A DNA stretch of 64,000 nucleotides from Bryopsis sp. KO-2023. Taxonomy: Eukaryota > Chlorophyta > Ulvophyceae > Bryopsidales > Bryopsidaceae. Position 1 is the stretch's first letter, and the number at the start of each line of letters is the position of its first letter. The translations under genes and the position numbers were made by a program. The DNA is taken from positions 620,001 to 684,000 of the forward strand of contig BSYQ01000009.1 of assembly GCA_030272585.1 (NCBI GenBank). The letters run 5' to 3'. The notes beneath the pieces were generated by a model, which saw nothing but the letters and a program-made list of their open reading frames with translations, had not been told where the DNA came from and did no database searches. Below are positions 1 to 11,896 of this stretch, piece by piece.

Positions 1-264
1 ACCGTTTTGGGCTTCTGAAGTAAGGCATTTTCTTTGCCATATATGGTCATGTAACTTTATAATGAGGGGAAATAAAGAGAACCATCCCCTGATACCCTCA
101 GTAAAATTTGAATTTTCCCCCTTCGGTGCACCGTTCAGCTTTTCGGTCCATCGATTGTTTTCAACATCGATGGATTTATGGTCAACCCAAGCCATGGGGC
201 GTTTGATTAGTATTTTTCTTACCTTTTCCGTGTCTGGTTCATTGAGAAGTGTGTTGCATCACAG

Positions 265-1287
265 GTCGATGGCAGGATATTTGTTTGAATGTGCAATTGC
301 TCTCCTGCCCCTGGTGTTCTTCAATCTGAGCGTCCATCAATCGACCTCCTGTTTGTTTTTGGCTCGTGCTGGCATAGTGGGGTCTTTCACTGTGATATAC
401 ACCTACACCGCTGAGGTTTACCCGACTGCGATTCGCTCGTTCGTCACAGGCTTTGCCAATGCCTGGTCACGATTCGGAGGTATGGCGCTTCATCATTTTT
501 GATTTGATGGACTTTTGCCGATTGATTCCAAAGTTGTTACGTCGAGGCTAACCGCCCCATGTAGCCCTTCCACTATGCAAATGAGTGATATGGGCCCTCC
601 ACTCTAATAATAATTATCCTCCCTACCCCTGTCCATTGTTTACTCCCAATTGCCGATTGATTGATGTGAATTTTGTCGGAACATGAAGATATGTGGCAGC
701 GATTGAAAACCGACAGATATGACAGGAAAAAAAATGACGTTGGAACTTTTTGTTTAATTTTTTACGGGAGCTATTGTGAAAAGAACAGTGAAAAGTATCA
801 TGGAAAGATATTTTCCGCTATTCATTGCACTGACAGCGAATCGAAACAAATACTTCGAGGTGCATACAGTAGCGTTTATTTTATCTTTTCCAGTGTATTT
901 GACAAAGTCAGAAAGTCCCAGACATATTTTCCTTTTCACACTTGCTCATTACACCAGAGGGGCTGGGTGGTGCCCCGCCACCTAACCAGCATCATGGTTT
1001 TTCGCAGTCAATCTCTTATTCCTTTGTGATAGCTACAATGCTTCTTTCTGTTGTTTGCAGGTTTGATGGCACCGTTCGTGGCAGTAGAGTTGGTGGACAG
1101 CAGCCGCGATTGGCTGGCCGAAATTATTCTTATCGGAATGTGTTTGGTGGCCGGAACTTGCACATTACTAATGCCCACCGAAACTGCCGGTCGAGAACTC
1201 CAGGATGATGATGAAATTGAAATGACCAGTGTGATCACCAAACAGCCCTCGGACGTCCCCGAGCCAGACTCACCACCACCACTTTAG
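265..1287 (+). CDS. MFS transporter, SVOP/NiaP-like, 3' end of gene (partial)
   Basis: Two exons of a gene that begins upstream of the window. The first probable exon (265-479) follows a CAG acceptor and encodes two hydrophobic segments ending in the motif TYTAEVYPTAIRS, the conserved cytoplasmic-loop signature of the sugar/organic-ion branch of the major facilitator superfamily. The second exon (1061-1287) follows TTGTTTGCAG and joins in phase (G|GT) to give GLMAPFVAVELV, one more membrane helix, then PTETAGREL and an acidic tail. The order loop, helix, 'P.ET.GREL', tail matches the C-terminus of animal SV2/SVOP and plant NiaP/OCT7 transporters, which move small organic ions or nicotinate across membranes. 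The substrate cannot be told from this fragment. The intron (480-1060) is GT-AG. Family is clear; the exact start of the first exon is inferred. Confidence 0.75.
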
Positions 1288-2843
1288 TCAGATATTCAAA
1301 GAGGTGGGGGTGGGGTGGCGTTGAGAGAATTTCGGAACAAATTTGCTGAATAGTTTTGACATAGTCAGGGTTTTTCTTTGGGTTTTTTTCTTTTGTTTCT
1401 CTAACTTGGAAAAGGAGTTGGGATTTTCTGGGGGAGTCTGTTGTAAAATTGGGTGAAAGAATGTGGAAGGGGGACTGATAGTTTGCTGCCTGGAGTTGAT
1501 CCTTGTGATTGATTTGAGACGCAGTTGACCGACCGTGAGGTTCAATCTCATTGTTCGTCAAGTGCTTATGGAAAATTAGTATTTCCCCCCCCCCCAAAAA
1601 AAAAAGATGCAGATGGAATGGACAGATATTTATTTATTTATCTTATCTAATCAATACGTTACTTATCTGTTGTGGAATTCTTGTATTGAGGAGTGTTGCA
1701 ACTCTCTTACTCTTTTGCGGAATCTTTATTTATGTACACATTTTTTGACATTGGAATTAGTTGCACGAAACAAAGAAAATTGCCTGCATTATAGTCTGAC
1801 GAAGTAACTTGAGGGTCGGACAGCCTTCAATGCATCGATGCAAACCAGAAGGATGAATGCAATCTGGATGGAGGGTCTTTTAACAGGGAGTGGGGCTGAT
1901 TTTTGCAATAAAAATCTGGACACCCTGATTGGTTTGTGGCAACAGTGCCCTTTTTACATTCAGTACTTTACAGGATCGAGCTGTCAATCAATCCACTGCC
2001 CCTGTTGCAAACTTTCCAGAAAACTGGGGCACAAGGTTGTGACTCAATTGCTTTCCCAGGCGACCGCTAAGCAATATTTCTTTTGGAACGGTGGGATTTT
2101 TTTTTTAGTCCAGGAAGGTTTTGGGTGGGTTTTCTGTAGCTCTTTTACTTGTATTACTGTGTCAGTATGGGGGGTGATGGCCTCTTTTCTCTATAATGTA
2201 ATGTAATTGAATTGTTGAAGGATGATGTCTTGTGTGGGAGCGGAGTAAATCGTACGAGGGGTTTTACAATGGAACATCCGGAGTTAATTACACATAAAAC
2301 ATTGTCCCTTTATACTCCACATGATCGTACTGTCAAGCTCCTGCAACTGAACAACCAACTCTAACCATGCTGATCAGTACAATCCAACTGACCCTAACTG
2401 CATACCCGACTGGCTCAAACCCATCGTACACAAATACAGGTCTCGGCAGTACACACATCCCATCGTGACTGCTATAGGGTTGTCCCAGAGAAACTGGCAA
2501 AGACTACCAGAAACATCCAAACATAGATCAAGGAAAAACCCATCCTATTAATCCAATTCTGCCATCTATTACGACAAATTCACATGCGAACATCGAATGC
2601 CAGTAACTGATCGTTCGCCGCCACCTGCCGGCGCTGCCACATGTCCGTCCTGTCGGCGCCTCCGAAACCTAGCACAAGAGCTTGCAAACCTTGCGCGACG
2701 CCGTGTGGTCGAGGCCGCCAAGCCCTTCCAGGCTAAGTTGTTAAATGCGCCAGTTTGCTCGTGTAAATGCGCGTAAATGCGCGAAGTGGGGTCACTTTTG
2801 TGAATGCGTGTAAATGCGTGCAATTCTTGTGGTTCCAACGGAT
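1288..2843. other. intergenic, no gene seen
   Basis: Downstream of the transporter stop. It holds poly-C/poly-A and T-rich tracts typical of a 3' UTR and spacer. Open frames are short and show no recognisable motif. Around 2760-2825 there is a small tandem of 'gtaaatgcg' units. No RNA gene was seen. Confidence 0.5.
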
Positions 2844-3464
2844 TTTGTCAATCCCAATTCCGTTGAGAAACGAGTAAGATATGCCTATTTTTCTTCGCTG
2901 CACTAGAATGTGAAACGGCTGACTTAGTAGGCGAAGATCTAGGCGGAAAATAGAGGTTAACAGTCTGAGAGTTTCAGTAGTCGCGGACTAGCTGGAATGG
3001 GGTAGTTACGTGAAGTTTCAGAGAGAGGCTGAAACGTAACGAAAGTGTTCGAACCAAGGTTCAGTATATTCAGTGTCAGATCTCAGAGGGGCTGAGAGTT
3101 TAAGACGGAGTCGGAAGTCAGACTGAAAGGAGCTTCAGTCTGGATCTCAGGTTAAGGGTTATCAAAGGTTATCAAGGGTTAGTTGGAGCTCTGGCTAGAA
3201 GTGCCGAGCTGAGAGATGATAGAGACGTTTTGGAGACAGCTAGTAGATAGCTGTAATTTGTAAGGTTAGGAGATGGGCTGGGAGTTTCTAGAAGCTCTGG
3301 GCTGAGAGTATAAAAAGGCTGGGAATCGTTGTGAAGAACAAGCTTGTTGAAATATAGATTTCAGTTGTATATACTCTCGTGTCTCAGAACTGTTTCCGGG
3401 GACTGTTGGTCCTCTCCCAACGTGTGAGAAGAGCGGAGTCTGTGACGGCTGGAAATATCCAGGC

Positions 3465-4261
3465 TGTAACGATGCAGAACTGGACCAGTACTACTGGCAG
3501 TTCTACCCTAAGAAGGGTCCAACACTCATAGCAAGACAGCAGAGCAGAATGCTGCTGCTGCTGCTGCTATGACTAATACTACCACTGCTACTCCATGAAT
3601 GGATATTCACAGGAGATGCAGCAAGGGATGTGAACGAGTGCTGCAGGCGCCGTCACATCAGGAAGATGATATATGAGGTCTATGACCGACTGCTGCAAGA
3701 GGAACGAAGTGCAGCAGCAGACCGACATAGTGGAGTCATCGACGCTGCAAGGGAAAGCACGACTGCTGCAAGAGAGAAGTCGTGATAGGACTACTACAAT
3801 AGTATTACTTCCCCGTGCGTAACGATGAGAGAGGTGTAGCAACACCGTGACAGACAAGCACAACAGTCTATGACTGACATCGGGAGTGCTGCGGAGATCG
3901 CAGCAGCGTCGCGCTGCAGGAGATGCAGCACGTGAGAGGGATGCAGCATTGGCGGCAGAGATCACGTGATATGTCGACAAGCTGGCATCGAGAGTGGGAA
4001 CTTCGTGTGAGGCGTCAGCCGTCACTGCAGCGAGAGTTAACGAAGGCGCAACAAAGGCGCGACTAACCTTCTAGAGACTCGAAGAAGGGTTGAAGAGAGA
4101 CGACACGCTGTCGAAGTTCCTAGTCGACTAGGCGGAAAGTACAGTCAGGAATAGAGGATGCAAGGAAATAAGAAGGGCTTTGTGGTTGCTTGTATGTCTT
4201 GGTTTAAGTGTAAAAAGAGTCTTTCTGCAGCAAAGTCGTTCGAAAAAAGATAGTCGTTTCA
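3465..4261 (+). repeat. 5' LTR of element A
   Basis: 797-bp direct repeat, offset 8,432 bp from the 3' copy. It is rich in GCAGCAG/CTGCTG runs, including a (CTG)n stretch near 3551. The 145-residue antisense open frame it contains occurs unchanged in the other LTR, a sign of LTR identity rather than of a gene. Confidence 0.93.
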
Positions 4262-4262
4262 T

Positions 4263-4287
4263 TGGTTTCGGAGCAAGGGATCGAACG
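4263..4287 (+). promoter_or_regulatory. primer-binding site of element A
   Basis: One base after the 5' LTR, the sequence TGGTTTCGGAGC is followed by AAGGGATCGAAC, which reads as the complement of a tRNA 3' end (acceptor stem plus T-arm, ending CCA). The primer tRNA is not identified; it differs at two of twelve positions from the plant initiator-Met type TGGTATCAGAGC. Element B has the same first 12 bases. Confidence 0.75.
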
Positions 4288-4301
4288 GGCTTTGGAAGTT
4301 T

Positions 4302-5117
4302 ATGTTGGAAAGACGAAGGACAGTGATCGGACATTGGGAGCTCGGAAACTTTCGTGCCGAAGTCTCCCAACCAAGGACATATATCCCAGGGGTCACCCCT
4401 GTACCCTCGGACGTCGACTCGGAAGATCTACCCGACTGGGGTCACGAAGAAAACGAGGAGCCGACAGAAGTCGAACCTGCAGCAGAGTTTGCAGCAGCAC
4501 CTGCAGCAGTACAGAGAGGATACCCTATCGGCGGGACATACCCCCCTCGGGATACAGGTTATCCACCCGCACACGGTAACGAACCAGTTCTGAGACCGCG
4601 TAACCCCTTGTTGCCAGTCGCGTTGCAGAGTCAAAGTCTACCGGAAAGCGTACAACGCTTGTTGCGACAAAGGGAGAACCGACGACTGTGGGAGCAAGAA
4701 CCCGGCGTCGAGGCTACCAGAACTATTGGACAGCCGTGGGATTGTCTCTACGTGATCATCAACCAGTGGGGTGACGAAGTTCCAGACATCGACCGAGAAG
4801 TGTTGGAAAGAGTTCAGTTCCACAACCACTACGTATTGGTTCCTAGGGAAGCGCAACGAAGCAGTCTACCGACGTACATTCCGTGCGCAAACCCCGCATG
4901 CAGCGTCCTTCACGACCTGCAGCAAGGACCATCAAGCGACACCTACGCTCCTTACCACGGCCATTTCCACCTTCGAGTGGAACAGCAGTTCGCACGCTAC
5001 GAACCGTGCGTAAGTTGGAGGTGCGCGCGCTATCAAAGGTTACTGGAATTGGAACGTGTCAATGGCGGACCAGCAGCAGCAGCAGCAGCAGCACCCAATG
5101 CAGCACGCGCAACATGA
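4302..5117 (+). CDS. element A extra 5' ORF, unknown function
   Basis: A 271-residue ORF starting 40 bp after the LTR and overlapping the start of gag by 62 bp in another frame. I do not recognise the family. The middle is acidic and proline-rich. The C-terminal third has a cysteine/histidine pattern (CANPAC, then HGHFHLR, then CVSWRC) that could bind zinc. The last residues are a polyalanine run encoded by the same CAG-rich DNA that gives gag its N-terminal polyglutamine. Chromoviruses normally have nothing here except gag, so this is an accessory ORF or an alternative N-terminus reached by frameshifting. Confidence 0.6.
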   Translation: MLERRRTVIGHWELGNFRAEVSQPRTYIPGVTPVPSDVDSEDLPDWGHEENEEPTEVEPAAEFAAAPAAVQRGYPIGGTYPPRDTGYPPAHGNEPVLRPRNPLLPVALQSQSLPESVQRLLRQRENRRLWEQEPGVEATRTIGQPWDCLYVIINQWGDEVPDIDREVLERVQFHNHYVLVPREAQRSSLPTYIPCANPACSVLHDLQQGPSSDTYAPYHGHFHLRVEQQFARYEPCVSWRCARYQRLLELERVNGGPAAAAAAAPNAARAT

Positions 5118-6108
5118 CGGAAACGCACATGGCGCACAGGATGTGGCAAATGATGTGCAGCAGATGGGCAACATGATCATGCAGCTGCAGCAGGAAATCG
5201 CCAATTTGCGTCAGACTCAACAGGATGTGCTGCATGCTAATGCACAGATGCAGCAACAGCCAGCGCCGCAAGCCGCACTCGGAAGAGCAAGGGCGAAACC
5301 GCCAGAACTCTGGAATGGTAGTCCCGATGACATCCCATTGAGTGAGTGGTTGGTACAACTACAGACCTACTTTGAAGTGACTAATACGCACGACGGACAC
5401 CAGCAAGTGCTGGTTGCTGCAGGCCACCTTCGTGGTGCAGCAAGCACTTATTGGAGAATGCGTTATGAAGCAAATCAAAGTCAGGAACAAGATCTCCCAG
5501 AGGATGTGTACCAACTGGTAGAGGACCTTAAAGACCAGTTTGGCAAAGTACATGCGAATCGTGATTTCCGAAGAGAATGGGGTCGTCTGCGACAAGGATC
5601 AAAGTCTGTTGTCGAGTATACTCATCAGTTCAGGCGACTGATGCTGCAGATCGAGGATTCCAACCCCGGGGAACAGATGTTCCGCTATCTCGACGGACTA
5701 CACGAACGACTGCGAACGAAGGTCGAATTAGAAGCCCCAAACACACTGGAAGAAGCGATCACGATCGCAGCCACGTGGGAAGGTCCCCTCGAAAGGAGAA
5801 GAGAAGGAGGAGAACCGAACAGGGCAAGACCAGCAGATCGCAGGAGAAACAGGAGGAGAGACGACCAGCGAGGAAGGTGGCGCGGAGGACAGAATGCCCG
5901 ACCTGCCGCCAACCCACGCTATGGACGTCAACGGAGAGACGATCGGATGGAGGTGGACAATTTGCAGCATCAAAGACCCGGCGCTGCAGCACATCAGAGA
6001 ACGGCCAATGGGAAGGCTAAGGGCAAGCGACAGGCTCGCGATACCATCGTTTGCTACAGGTGTGGCAAACCGGGCCATATTCAGGCTCAATGCAGAGTAA
6101 AAGCATGA
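5056..6108 (+). CDS. gag: element A Gag
   Basis: 350 residues. An N-terminal polyglutamine stretch is followed by a retrotransposon-gag capsid region (about residues 75-230, with [14 protein letters not shown] and the QFRRL segment). A strongly basic RNA-binding region follows, then one CCHC zinc knuckle, [14 protein letters not shown], at the extreme C-terminus. Gag forms the virus-like particle and binds the element RNA. The stop codon lies within the start of the pol frame, 58 bp of overlap, with pol in the -1 frame, so Gag-Pol probably arises by -1 frameshifting near the zinc knuckle. The upstream ORF overlaps its first codons. Confidence 0.92.
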   Translation: MSMADQQQQQQQHPMQHAQHDGNAHGAQDVANDVQQMGNMIMQLQQEIANLRQTQQDVLHANAQMQQQPAPQAALGRARAKPPELWNGSPDDIPLSEWLVQLQTYFEVTNTHDGHQQVLVAAGHLRGAASTYWRMRYEANQSQEQDLPEDVYQLVEDLKDQFGKVHANRDFRREWGRLRQGSKSVVEYTHQFRRLMLQIEDSNPGEQMFRYLDGLHERLRTKVELEAPNTLEEAITIAATWEGPLERRREGGEPNRARPADRRRNRRRDDQRGRWRGGQNARPAANPRYGRQRRDDRMEVDNLQHQRPGAAAHQRTANGKAKGKRQARDTIVCYRCGKPGHIQAQCRVKA

Positions 6109-9100
6109 GGCTGGGGACAGAGGGTGTCCCTAGCCGTAGTAAGGAAGTACAGGCGAAGGAGGAGAAAGGGGTGTATCCCCCCATTTTTGATTCAGCAATT
6201 TATCCATGGATAGGCGAAAAAGAAGATCAAGAAAAGCAAGTAGAGCCTTGGGCCACTTGCAGCAGCAGCACATACTATCAGGTAGAGCCAAGGGCCACCT
6301 GTAATCATTTGGGACTTTTGGGACAGGAAGAGCTTTATGCCACCTATAGACAAAAGAAGGGGAGTGAATGTGGGGAACCTCCCAGTTTTGAACCAGTTGA
6401 GCAAGTACAGGTAGAGCCTTGGGCCACCTGGGACAAGTGTGATGAAGGAGAGCGACAGGCCCCTTCTAGATATGTGAAAAGCAGGATTGTGAGGGTATCC
6501 CCCCCTGCTGTTGGTGATTGTAATGAAAAGTTCAAGCATTACCAACCCGACTGTGAAACAGTTGCAGCAAAGCAGCTGATGTTAACATCCAGAGGTGCAG
6601 CAAATCCCCAGCACCATTTGGGCACTCTCAATGTCGCCGGAACATCTGAGGAGTTGCTCACAACAATAGCTGAAGTTGATGGGAAAACAGCTACTGTGTT
6701 AATCGACTCGGGAGCCTCAGAGCTTTTTGTATCAAGACAATGGGTTGCCGAGAATCAAATCCCTACAAGAACTTCTCAACAATCAAGGGAAGTGCTGCTT
6801 GCAGATGGAGTCACTAAGGAACAGAGTTGCACTGAAATAGTTGCACAAGTGACAATGGGGCAGTTCCAATCTCAGGAGGTACTACATGAAGTAACCCTGG
6901 GAAATTATGACATAATACTTGGAATGCCTTGGTTATGCAAGCATAACCCTCAAATCGATTGGCAGAAGAAGACAGTCCAGATACTGTTAAATGGACGACG
7001 TCTCAAATTGCGAATGAGAAGAGCTCGGTCTCAGAAGGAAGACCTGCACCAGAACAATGTTGAGGTCATCTCTGCTATTCAGTTGGCTGCTGAAGTAAAG
7101 AAAGGAGAACCAGCATTTCTGATTCACATAAAACAAGTGGAGGAACATGCAGCAGACCAAGAAAATCAAGAAATTAAAACTGCAGAGGATAGAGCAGAGT
7201 CTCAGAGACTAGAACAGCAGATGCGAACAGAATTCGCAGACTTATTTCGGGAAGAGCTACCGAATGAACTACCACCTGACAGGGGAGTCAGACATCGAAT
7301 TGAGTTGGTGGAAGGAGCCACCCCTCAGAAGAAAGGACTCTACAGGCTCAGCATTGCAGAACAACAAGAGTTGAAGAAACAGTTGGCTGCATTGCTGCAG
7401 CAAGGATTTATTCAACCCAGTAAATCACCATGGGGCGCACCCGTGATCTTCGTTCCAAAGAAAAATGGGAAGATGCGCCTATGTGTTGATTATCGGGCTC
7501 TGAATAAATTAACGATCAAGAATAGGTACCCAATCCCAAGGATTGAAGACCTGCTTGATCAGGTACAAGGATGCAGAGTTTTCAGCAAGATTGATTTATG
7601 TTCAGGCTACCATCAAGTACGCCTAGAACCAGAGGATTGCGAGAAAACTGCATTCCGTACCCGTTATGGACTGTATGAATATGTGGTGTTGCCATTTGGA
7701 TTGACCAATGCACCAGCCACTTTCATGAACACCATGCATCATGTATTGCACGAATACTTGGATGTATTTTGTGTGGTCTACCTGGATGACATACTAATCT
7801 ACAGCAAGAGTTGGAGAGAGCATCGAGGACATGTGAGGAAGATACTCCAACTGCTGAGAACTCAGAAATTATATGTTTCGGAAAAGAAGTGTTACTTGGG
7901 ACGCAACACAGTGGAATTTCTGGGACACGAGATATCCGCAGCAGGAATTTCGGTGCTGCAGGATAAGATTCAGGTCATCAAGGACTGGCCACAGCCAACG
8001 ACCTTGAAGGAACTTCGTTCCTTTCTGGGCCTGGCAAACTACTATCGCAGATTCATCAAAGGGTTCTCAACGATTGCGCAACCGCTCACAGAGTTGTTGA
8101 AGAAAACGACTGAATGGAAGTGGACTGCTGCAGCAACTGCAGCAATGACCCGGTTGAAGGCAACACTAGTTGCAGCACCGGTACTTCTCATTCCTGACCC
8201 TGACAAGAAGTTTGAGCTTACCACAGATGCATCAGATTATGCAGTAGGTGCAGTGCTCACTCAGGATCAGGGCAGTGGACAACAACCTGTGGCGTTTGAC
8301 AGCCGCAAGCTCAACCCAGCAGAGATGAACTACGCGACTCATGAGAAAGAATTATTGGCCATCGTTCACGCCCTACGGGTCTGGCGTCATTACTTGGACG
8401 CCCAGGAGTTCGTGATCTATACAGATCACGCGCCTCTGCGATATTTACAAACGCAGCCACACCTGTCTAAACGACAAGCCAGATGGATGGAACTCCTCCA
8501 GGAGTTCAAATATGAAATCAAATATCGTCCCGGCAAAGACAATGTGGTTGCAGATGCTTTGAGCCGTGCATCTCATCAAGCCACCCGAGAAGAAGAACTC
8601 TTCGTGATCACCAGTGCCTCTCGCACGGATTTCGGGGAAAGGGTGACACAGGCGTATGATCAGGATGCACTGTGCAAACCATTAATTGCAAATCCTCACC
8701 GACCCTCTAACATCCGATGGGATGGTACTCGGTTGTGGAAAAAGATGAACGAGCAGTGGAAATGGTGGATCCCGACGGCATTGCATGCAGAGGTGCTGCA
8801 TGATGCCCACGATGGAGCACTGGCAGGCCACTTTGGCCGTCGCCGCACTCAAGCCCGGATCCAACAACATTACTACTGGCCAACTCTACCAACAACGGTC
8901 CAAAAATATGTTGCCAGCTGTGTCAAATGCCAACGCAATAAGGCACCGACACAACGCCCAATGGGCTTGCTGCAACCATTGCCTATTCCCGATGAGCGAT
9001 GGCAAGATGTTGCTTTGGACTTTATGGGGCCGTTACCCCCCACTGCTGCAGGCTATGATTATCTCCTGGTGGTGGTTGATCGCTACAGCAAAATGCTGCA

Positions 9101-10064
9101 TTTGATCCCGACCAATCAGACAGTTACAGCGGTGCAGGTTGCTCGCTTGTTTTTCGACCATATTGTTCGATTACATGGACTCCCTCGCACCATTGTCTCG
9201 GATCGTGACCCCCGGTTCACCAGCCTGTTCTGGCGTGCGTTATGGAACTTGACTGGCACTCGGTTGGCCATGTCCAGTTCCTATCACCCAGAAACAGATG
9301 GCCAAACTGAACGCTCCAATCGTACTATTCAAACTGTTCTTCGCAGTTACGTGCGACCAGCTGGTACGGATTGGGATTTGCATCTCGCAGCCGCCGAGTT
9401 TGCCTACAACACGGGTGTACATGATTCTACGGGGTTTTCCCCCTTCTATCTTGTCTATGGTCGGCTCCCCACCACCCCCTTGACGCCAGCAAACCCCTCG
9501 CTGGTGCCTGCCGCAGACGACTGGTGGGCTACTTGGACTCAGAACATTGATCGGGCCACAGCCGCCATTTCTAAAGCCCAAGATCGACAGCGGAGGTCCG
9601 CTAACCGTTCTAGGCGGGGAGGGAAGTTCGCCGTAGGCGATAAAGTTTTTCTGTCTACCAAAGACTTACCCCTCTCTCCTACATTGAATCGGAAGTTAAC
9701 GGCACAATACTGTGGTCCGTTTACAGTTACTGCATGCATATCAGATGTCACAGTACGCCTGGAATTGCCAGCATCGTTTGGACGACTGTACAATGCTTTC
9801 CATATCTCCAAACTCAAAGCTGCAACACTCTCGGCTCCAGACGAATTCCCTGGACGCCAGCAAGAGGTTCAACCAGAACCAGAGTTGGTTCAGGGCGAGT
9901 TGGAATATGAGGTTGAAGAAATATTGAGCAAACGCCAACACAGAGGCAAAACTCAATACTTAGTCCGATGGAAAGGCTACGATGTAGCAGATGACACCTG
10001 GGAGCCAAAGCAGAACTTGAGAAATGCTGCAGCAAAAGTAGCAGCATTTGAGCAACACCGTTAA
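6051..10064 (+). CDS. pol: element A Pol polyprotein with chromodomain
   Basis: 1,337 codons open without interruption. In order: an aspartic protease with DSGAS near residue 218; reverse transcriptase with YLDDILIYS near 576; RNase H with TDAS near 724; integrase with an HH-CC zinc domain ([13 protein letters not shown] ... CVKCQ, about 925-962), catalytic Asp in ALDFMG, Asp in SDRDPRF and Glu in HPETDGQTE; and a C-terminal chromodomain ([17 protein letters not shown], about 1285-1333). The chromodomain places it in the chromovirus branch of Ty3/Gypsy, in which it directs integration to marked chromatin. All key catalytic residues are present. The first codons overlap gag, so the ATG at 6051 need not be the translation start. 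Confidence 0.95.
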   Translation: MLQVWQTGPYSGSMQSKSMRLGTEGVPSRSKEVQAKEEKGVYPPIFDSAIYPWIGEKEDQEKQVEPWATCSSSTYYQVEPRATCNHLGLLGQEELYATYRQKKGSECGEPPSFEPVEQVQVEPWATWDKCDEGERQAPSRYVKSRIVRVSPPAVGDCNEKFKHYQPDCETVAAKQLMLTSRGAANPQHHLGTLNVAGTSEELLTTIAEVDGKTATVLIDSGASELFVSRQWVAENQIPTRTSQQSREVLLADGVTKEQSCTEIVAQVTMGQFQSQEVLHEVTLGNYDIILGMPWLCKHNPQIDWQKKTVQILLNGRRLKLRMRRARSQKEDLHQNNVEVISAIQLAAEVKKGEPAFLIHIKQVEEHAADQENQEIKTAEDRAESQRLEQQMRTEFADLFREELPNELPPDRGVRHRIELVEGATPQKKGLYRLSIAEQQELKKQLAALLQQGFIQPSKSPWGAPVIFVPKKNGKMRLCVDYRALNKLTIKNRYPIPRIEDLLDQVQGCRVFSKIDLCSGYHQVRLEPEDCEKTAFRTRYGLYEYVVLPFGLTNAPATFMNTMHHVLHEYLDVFCVVYLDDILIYSKSWREHRGHVRKILQLLRTQKLYVSEKKCYLGRNTVEFLGHEISAAGISVLQDKIQVIKDWPQPTTLKELRSFLGLANYYRRFIKGFSTIAQPLTELLKKTTEWKWTAAATAAMTRLKATLVAAPVLLIPDPDKKFELTTDASDYAVGAVLTQDQGSGQQPVAFDSRKLNPAEMNYATHEKELLAIVHALRVWRHYLDAQEFVIYTDHAPLRYLQTQPHLSKRQARWMELLQEFKYEIKYRPGKDNVVADALSRASHQATREEELFVITSASRTDFGERVTQAYDQDALCKPLIANPHRPSNIRWDGTRLWKKMNEQWKWWIPTALHAEVLHDAHDGALAGHFGRRRTQARIQQHYYWPTLPTTVQKYVASCVKCQRNKAPTQRPMGLLQPLPIPDERWQDVALDFMGPLPPTAAGYDYLLVVVDRYSKMLHLIPTNQTVTAVQVARLFFDHIVRLHGLPRTIVSDRDPRFTSLFWRALWNLTGTRLAMSSSYHPETDGQTERSNRTIQTVLRSYVRPAGTDWDLHLAAAEFAYNTGVHDSTGFSPFYLVYGRLPTTPLTPANPSLVPAADDWWATWTQNIDRATAAISKAQDRQRRSANRSRRGGKFAVGDKVFLSTKDLPLSPTLNRKLTAQYCGPFTVTACISDVTVRLELPASFGRLYNAFHISKLKAATLSAPDEFPGRQQEVQPEPELVQGELEYEVEEILSKRQHRGKTQYLVRWKGYDVADDTWEPKQNLRNAAAKVAAFEQHR

Positions 10065-10327
10065 AAAGATGATAAAACGGTTGCAGCAACATGTGCTGCA
10101 GGTCGACAATGACGTGAACAGTCGACGATCAAATAAGGAAACACAACAGCGACGGCTGCTAAAGGTTATACAAGCCTTAGATAAGCCATTTGAAGCGTCA
10201 CCAACTATTTTGGGTGGTGCAGCATGATGGGATTGACAGCAACTGCTATAGCGAAGTTGCAGCAAAGTACTCGCGCCCACCAGACTTCACCACGACCTAC
10301 TGCACGCTTCGCCAAACCACAGACACC

Positions 10328-11608
10328 ATGACTCGCACGAACCAAGGACAAGGAAGAGGACGAGGAAGGGGCAGAGGACGCGAAGGGCAGGTTCCCCCCA
10401 ATCATACTCTCGTAACCAACCGACTCCTGCAAAGAGCAGCAAGAGACCGGCAGAGGATTATTGACCTCACGCGAGCACACAATAGGCTCCTAGTGCGGCT
10501 TCGACAAAGCGAGAACAACAGAACGTTCGAAAGAAATCAATTGGGGAGACTGCTTCGGGATAGCAGGGAAAACTGGGCCTACGAACGATCTCGACGTATG
10601 GCTGGTGAAGCAGCAATGTCGCGAGCTCAAGGCGTGATGGCAAATTTGGGCGAGGAACTGCGCAAAGCAAGGCAAGAACTGCAGCAGGAAAAGCAAGAAA
10701 ATCTGGGTCTACAAAATGCAATGAACATGATGGCCGGGGAACCGCACACCGTCCTCCTCCACGACGTCAGTGTACAAACGGAACCAATGCAGCTGTCGGA
10801 AATCGCCCCAAGGGATTTTGAACCAATGCAGTTGGCAGAAATCGCCCCAAGGGATTCTGAACCAATGCTAACGGAAATCGACCTGGAGGAAATAGCGATA
10901 GCTATTGGAAGTTCCGCACGAGACGATGGCGTAGAGACGTCGCCAACCCCAGCACCGATCGAACCAGCAGGCGAGCCGCCGAATGAGCAGGACGTCAATG
11001 ACGAGATCGACGATGGATTGGGCAACAGCGAAGAGGAGGAGAGCGAAGAGGAGGAGAGCGATGAGAATATGGACGACCCGACCACGGAGACACAAGGGGA
11101 AGAAGAAAATGCACCAGTACCAGCACCAGTCCAGGGAGGGGTCCAACCGCAGGCAATCGCGTTGCTGCAAGGTTTGCGCGATGTGCTGCCGCACGAGGCT
11201 AAAACATGCAGCATTTGCTTCAGAAGCAAATGCACACCCATTACCATGATGGGGTGTGGGGATCACCGCCTCTGCGCCCACCCCGACTGTTGGCGAAAAG
11301 CTTGGGTAGCCGATCGAGTGCGCGTGTCCAGCAGCGGGGGTGGGCGCAGTCGCAGAGTCTCGGTACAGGTGGATGTCTCCGAGTCAATGGGATGTCCCGG
11401 CATCAAGGGTTTTGGGCATTGCACACTGTGTGGCCTCACGACGATAGCCCATTCGCTCGGAGGCATCCGGCCTAACAGACTTTTGGGGAATGTGATCGTA
11501 AAAACCACAGTTCAAAGGAAAGAAGAAATTTTGGGAGTTGGAGTGCAGGGGGCTAAAAATTCTGACAATGGACCTTGGCAAGTGTTGGAATATGTGATCA
11601 CAGGTTGA
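10328..11608 (+). CDS. element A 3' ORF: coiled coil plus RING-like zinc domain
   Basis: 426 residues from the ATG at 10328; the frame stays open upstream to 10190, but this ATG opens a clean basic start (MTRTNQG and an RG-rich run). Visible parts: an RG/RGR basic N-terminus; a long charged heptad-like region (about residues 30-135) predicted to coil; two copies of an EPMQL.EIAPRD motif; a strongly acidic Glu/Asp stretch; and a C-terminal cysteine-rich module (CSIC, CTPITMMGCGDHRLC, HPDC, then CPGIKGFGHCTLC). Its C/H spacing resembles a RING-type or other zinc-binding domain. The ORF occupies the env position but has no signal peptide or membrane segment, so it is not an envelope protein. Function unknown. 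Confidence 0.7.
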   Translation: MTRTNQGQGRGRGRGRGREGQVPPNHTLVTNRLLQRAARDRQRIIDLTRAHNRLLVRLRQSENNRTFERNQLGRLLRDSRENWAYERSRRMAGEAAMSRAQGVMANLGEELRKARQELQQEKQENLGLQNAMNMMAGEPHTVLLHDVSVQTEPMQLSEIAPRDFEPMQLAEIAPRDSEPMLTEIDLEEIAIAIGSSARDDGVETSPTPAPIEPAGEPPNEQDVNDEIDDGLGNSEEEESEEEESDENMDDPTTETQGEEENAPVPAPVQGGVQPQAIALLQGLRDVLPHEAKTCSICFRSKCTPITMMGCGDHRLCAHPDCWRKAWVADRVRVSSSGGGRSRRVSVQVDVSESMGCPGIKGFGHCTLCGLTTIAHSLGGIRPNRLLGNVIVKTTVQRKEEILGVGVQGAKNSDNGPWQVLEYVITG

Positions 11609-11775
11609 GAATGTTTCTCCCTGAGGAATACAAGAACATGAACATTTTTGGTATGGGATCACAGGTTGAGAATGTTCCTCCCTGGGGAATATAAGAACAT
11701 GAACATTTTTGATATGGCACCAGAGGTTGAGAAGGTTTCTCCCTTGGTATTGTAAGAAAATGAATATTTTTGGCA
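11588..11775 (+). repeat. three ~61-bp tandem repeats before the 3' LTR
   Basis: Three imperfect copies of a unit containing GGTTGAGAATGTTTCTCCCT and AAGAACATGAACATTTTTG, starting near 11603, 11663 and 11723. They overlap the end of the 3' ORF and lie in the presumed 3' untranslated region. Confidence 0.8.
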
Positions 11776-11885
11776 AAAAAGGTTCATAGAATTCAGCTGC
11801 AACCTGCAGCTTGCAACACCTGACAGAATGTCAAAGCTACATTGATAAAGGTTCAACAAACTGACTAGGGACAGTCAGGAACCTG

Positions 11886-11896
11886 GTGGGGAGGAA
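11886..11896 (+). promoter_or_regulatory. polypurine tract of element A
   Basis: GTGGGGAGGAA abuts the first base of the 3' LTR, the expected position for the plus-strand primer of reverse transcription. Confidence 0.8.

Noticed and set aside
3588-4025. 145-residue antisense ORF, repeated at 12020-12457
   Set aside because: It lies inside the LTR of element A and is duplicated only because the LTRs match. No motif and opposite to the element's genes.
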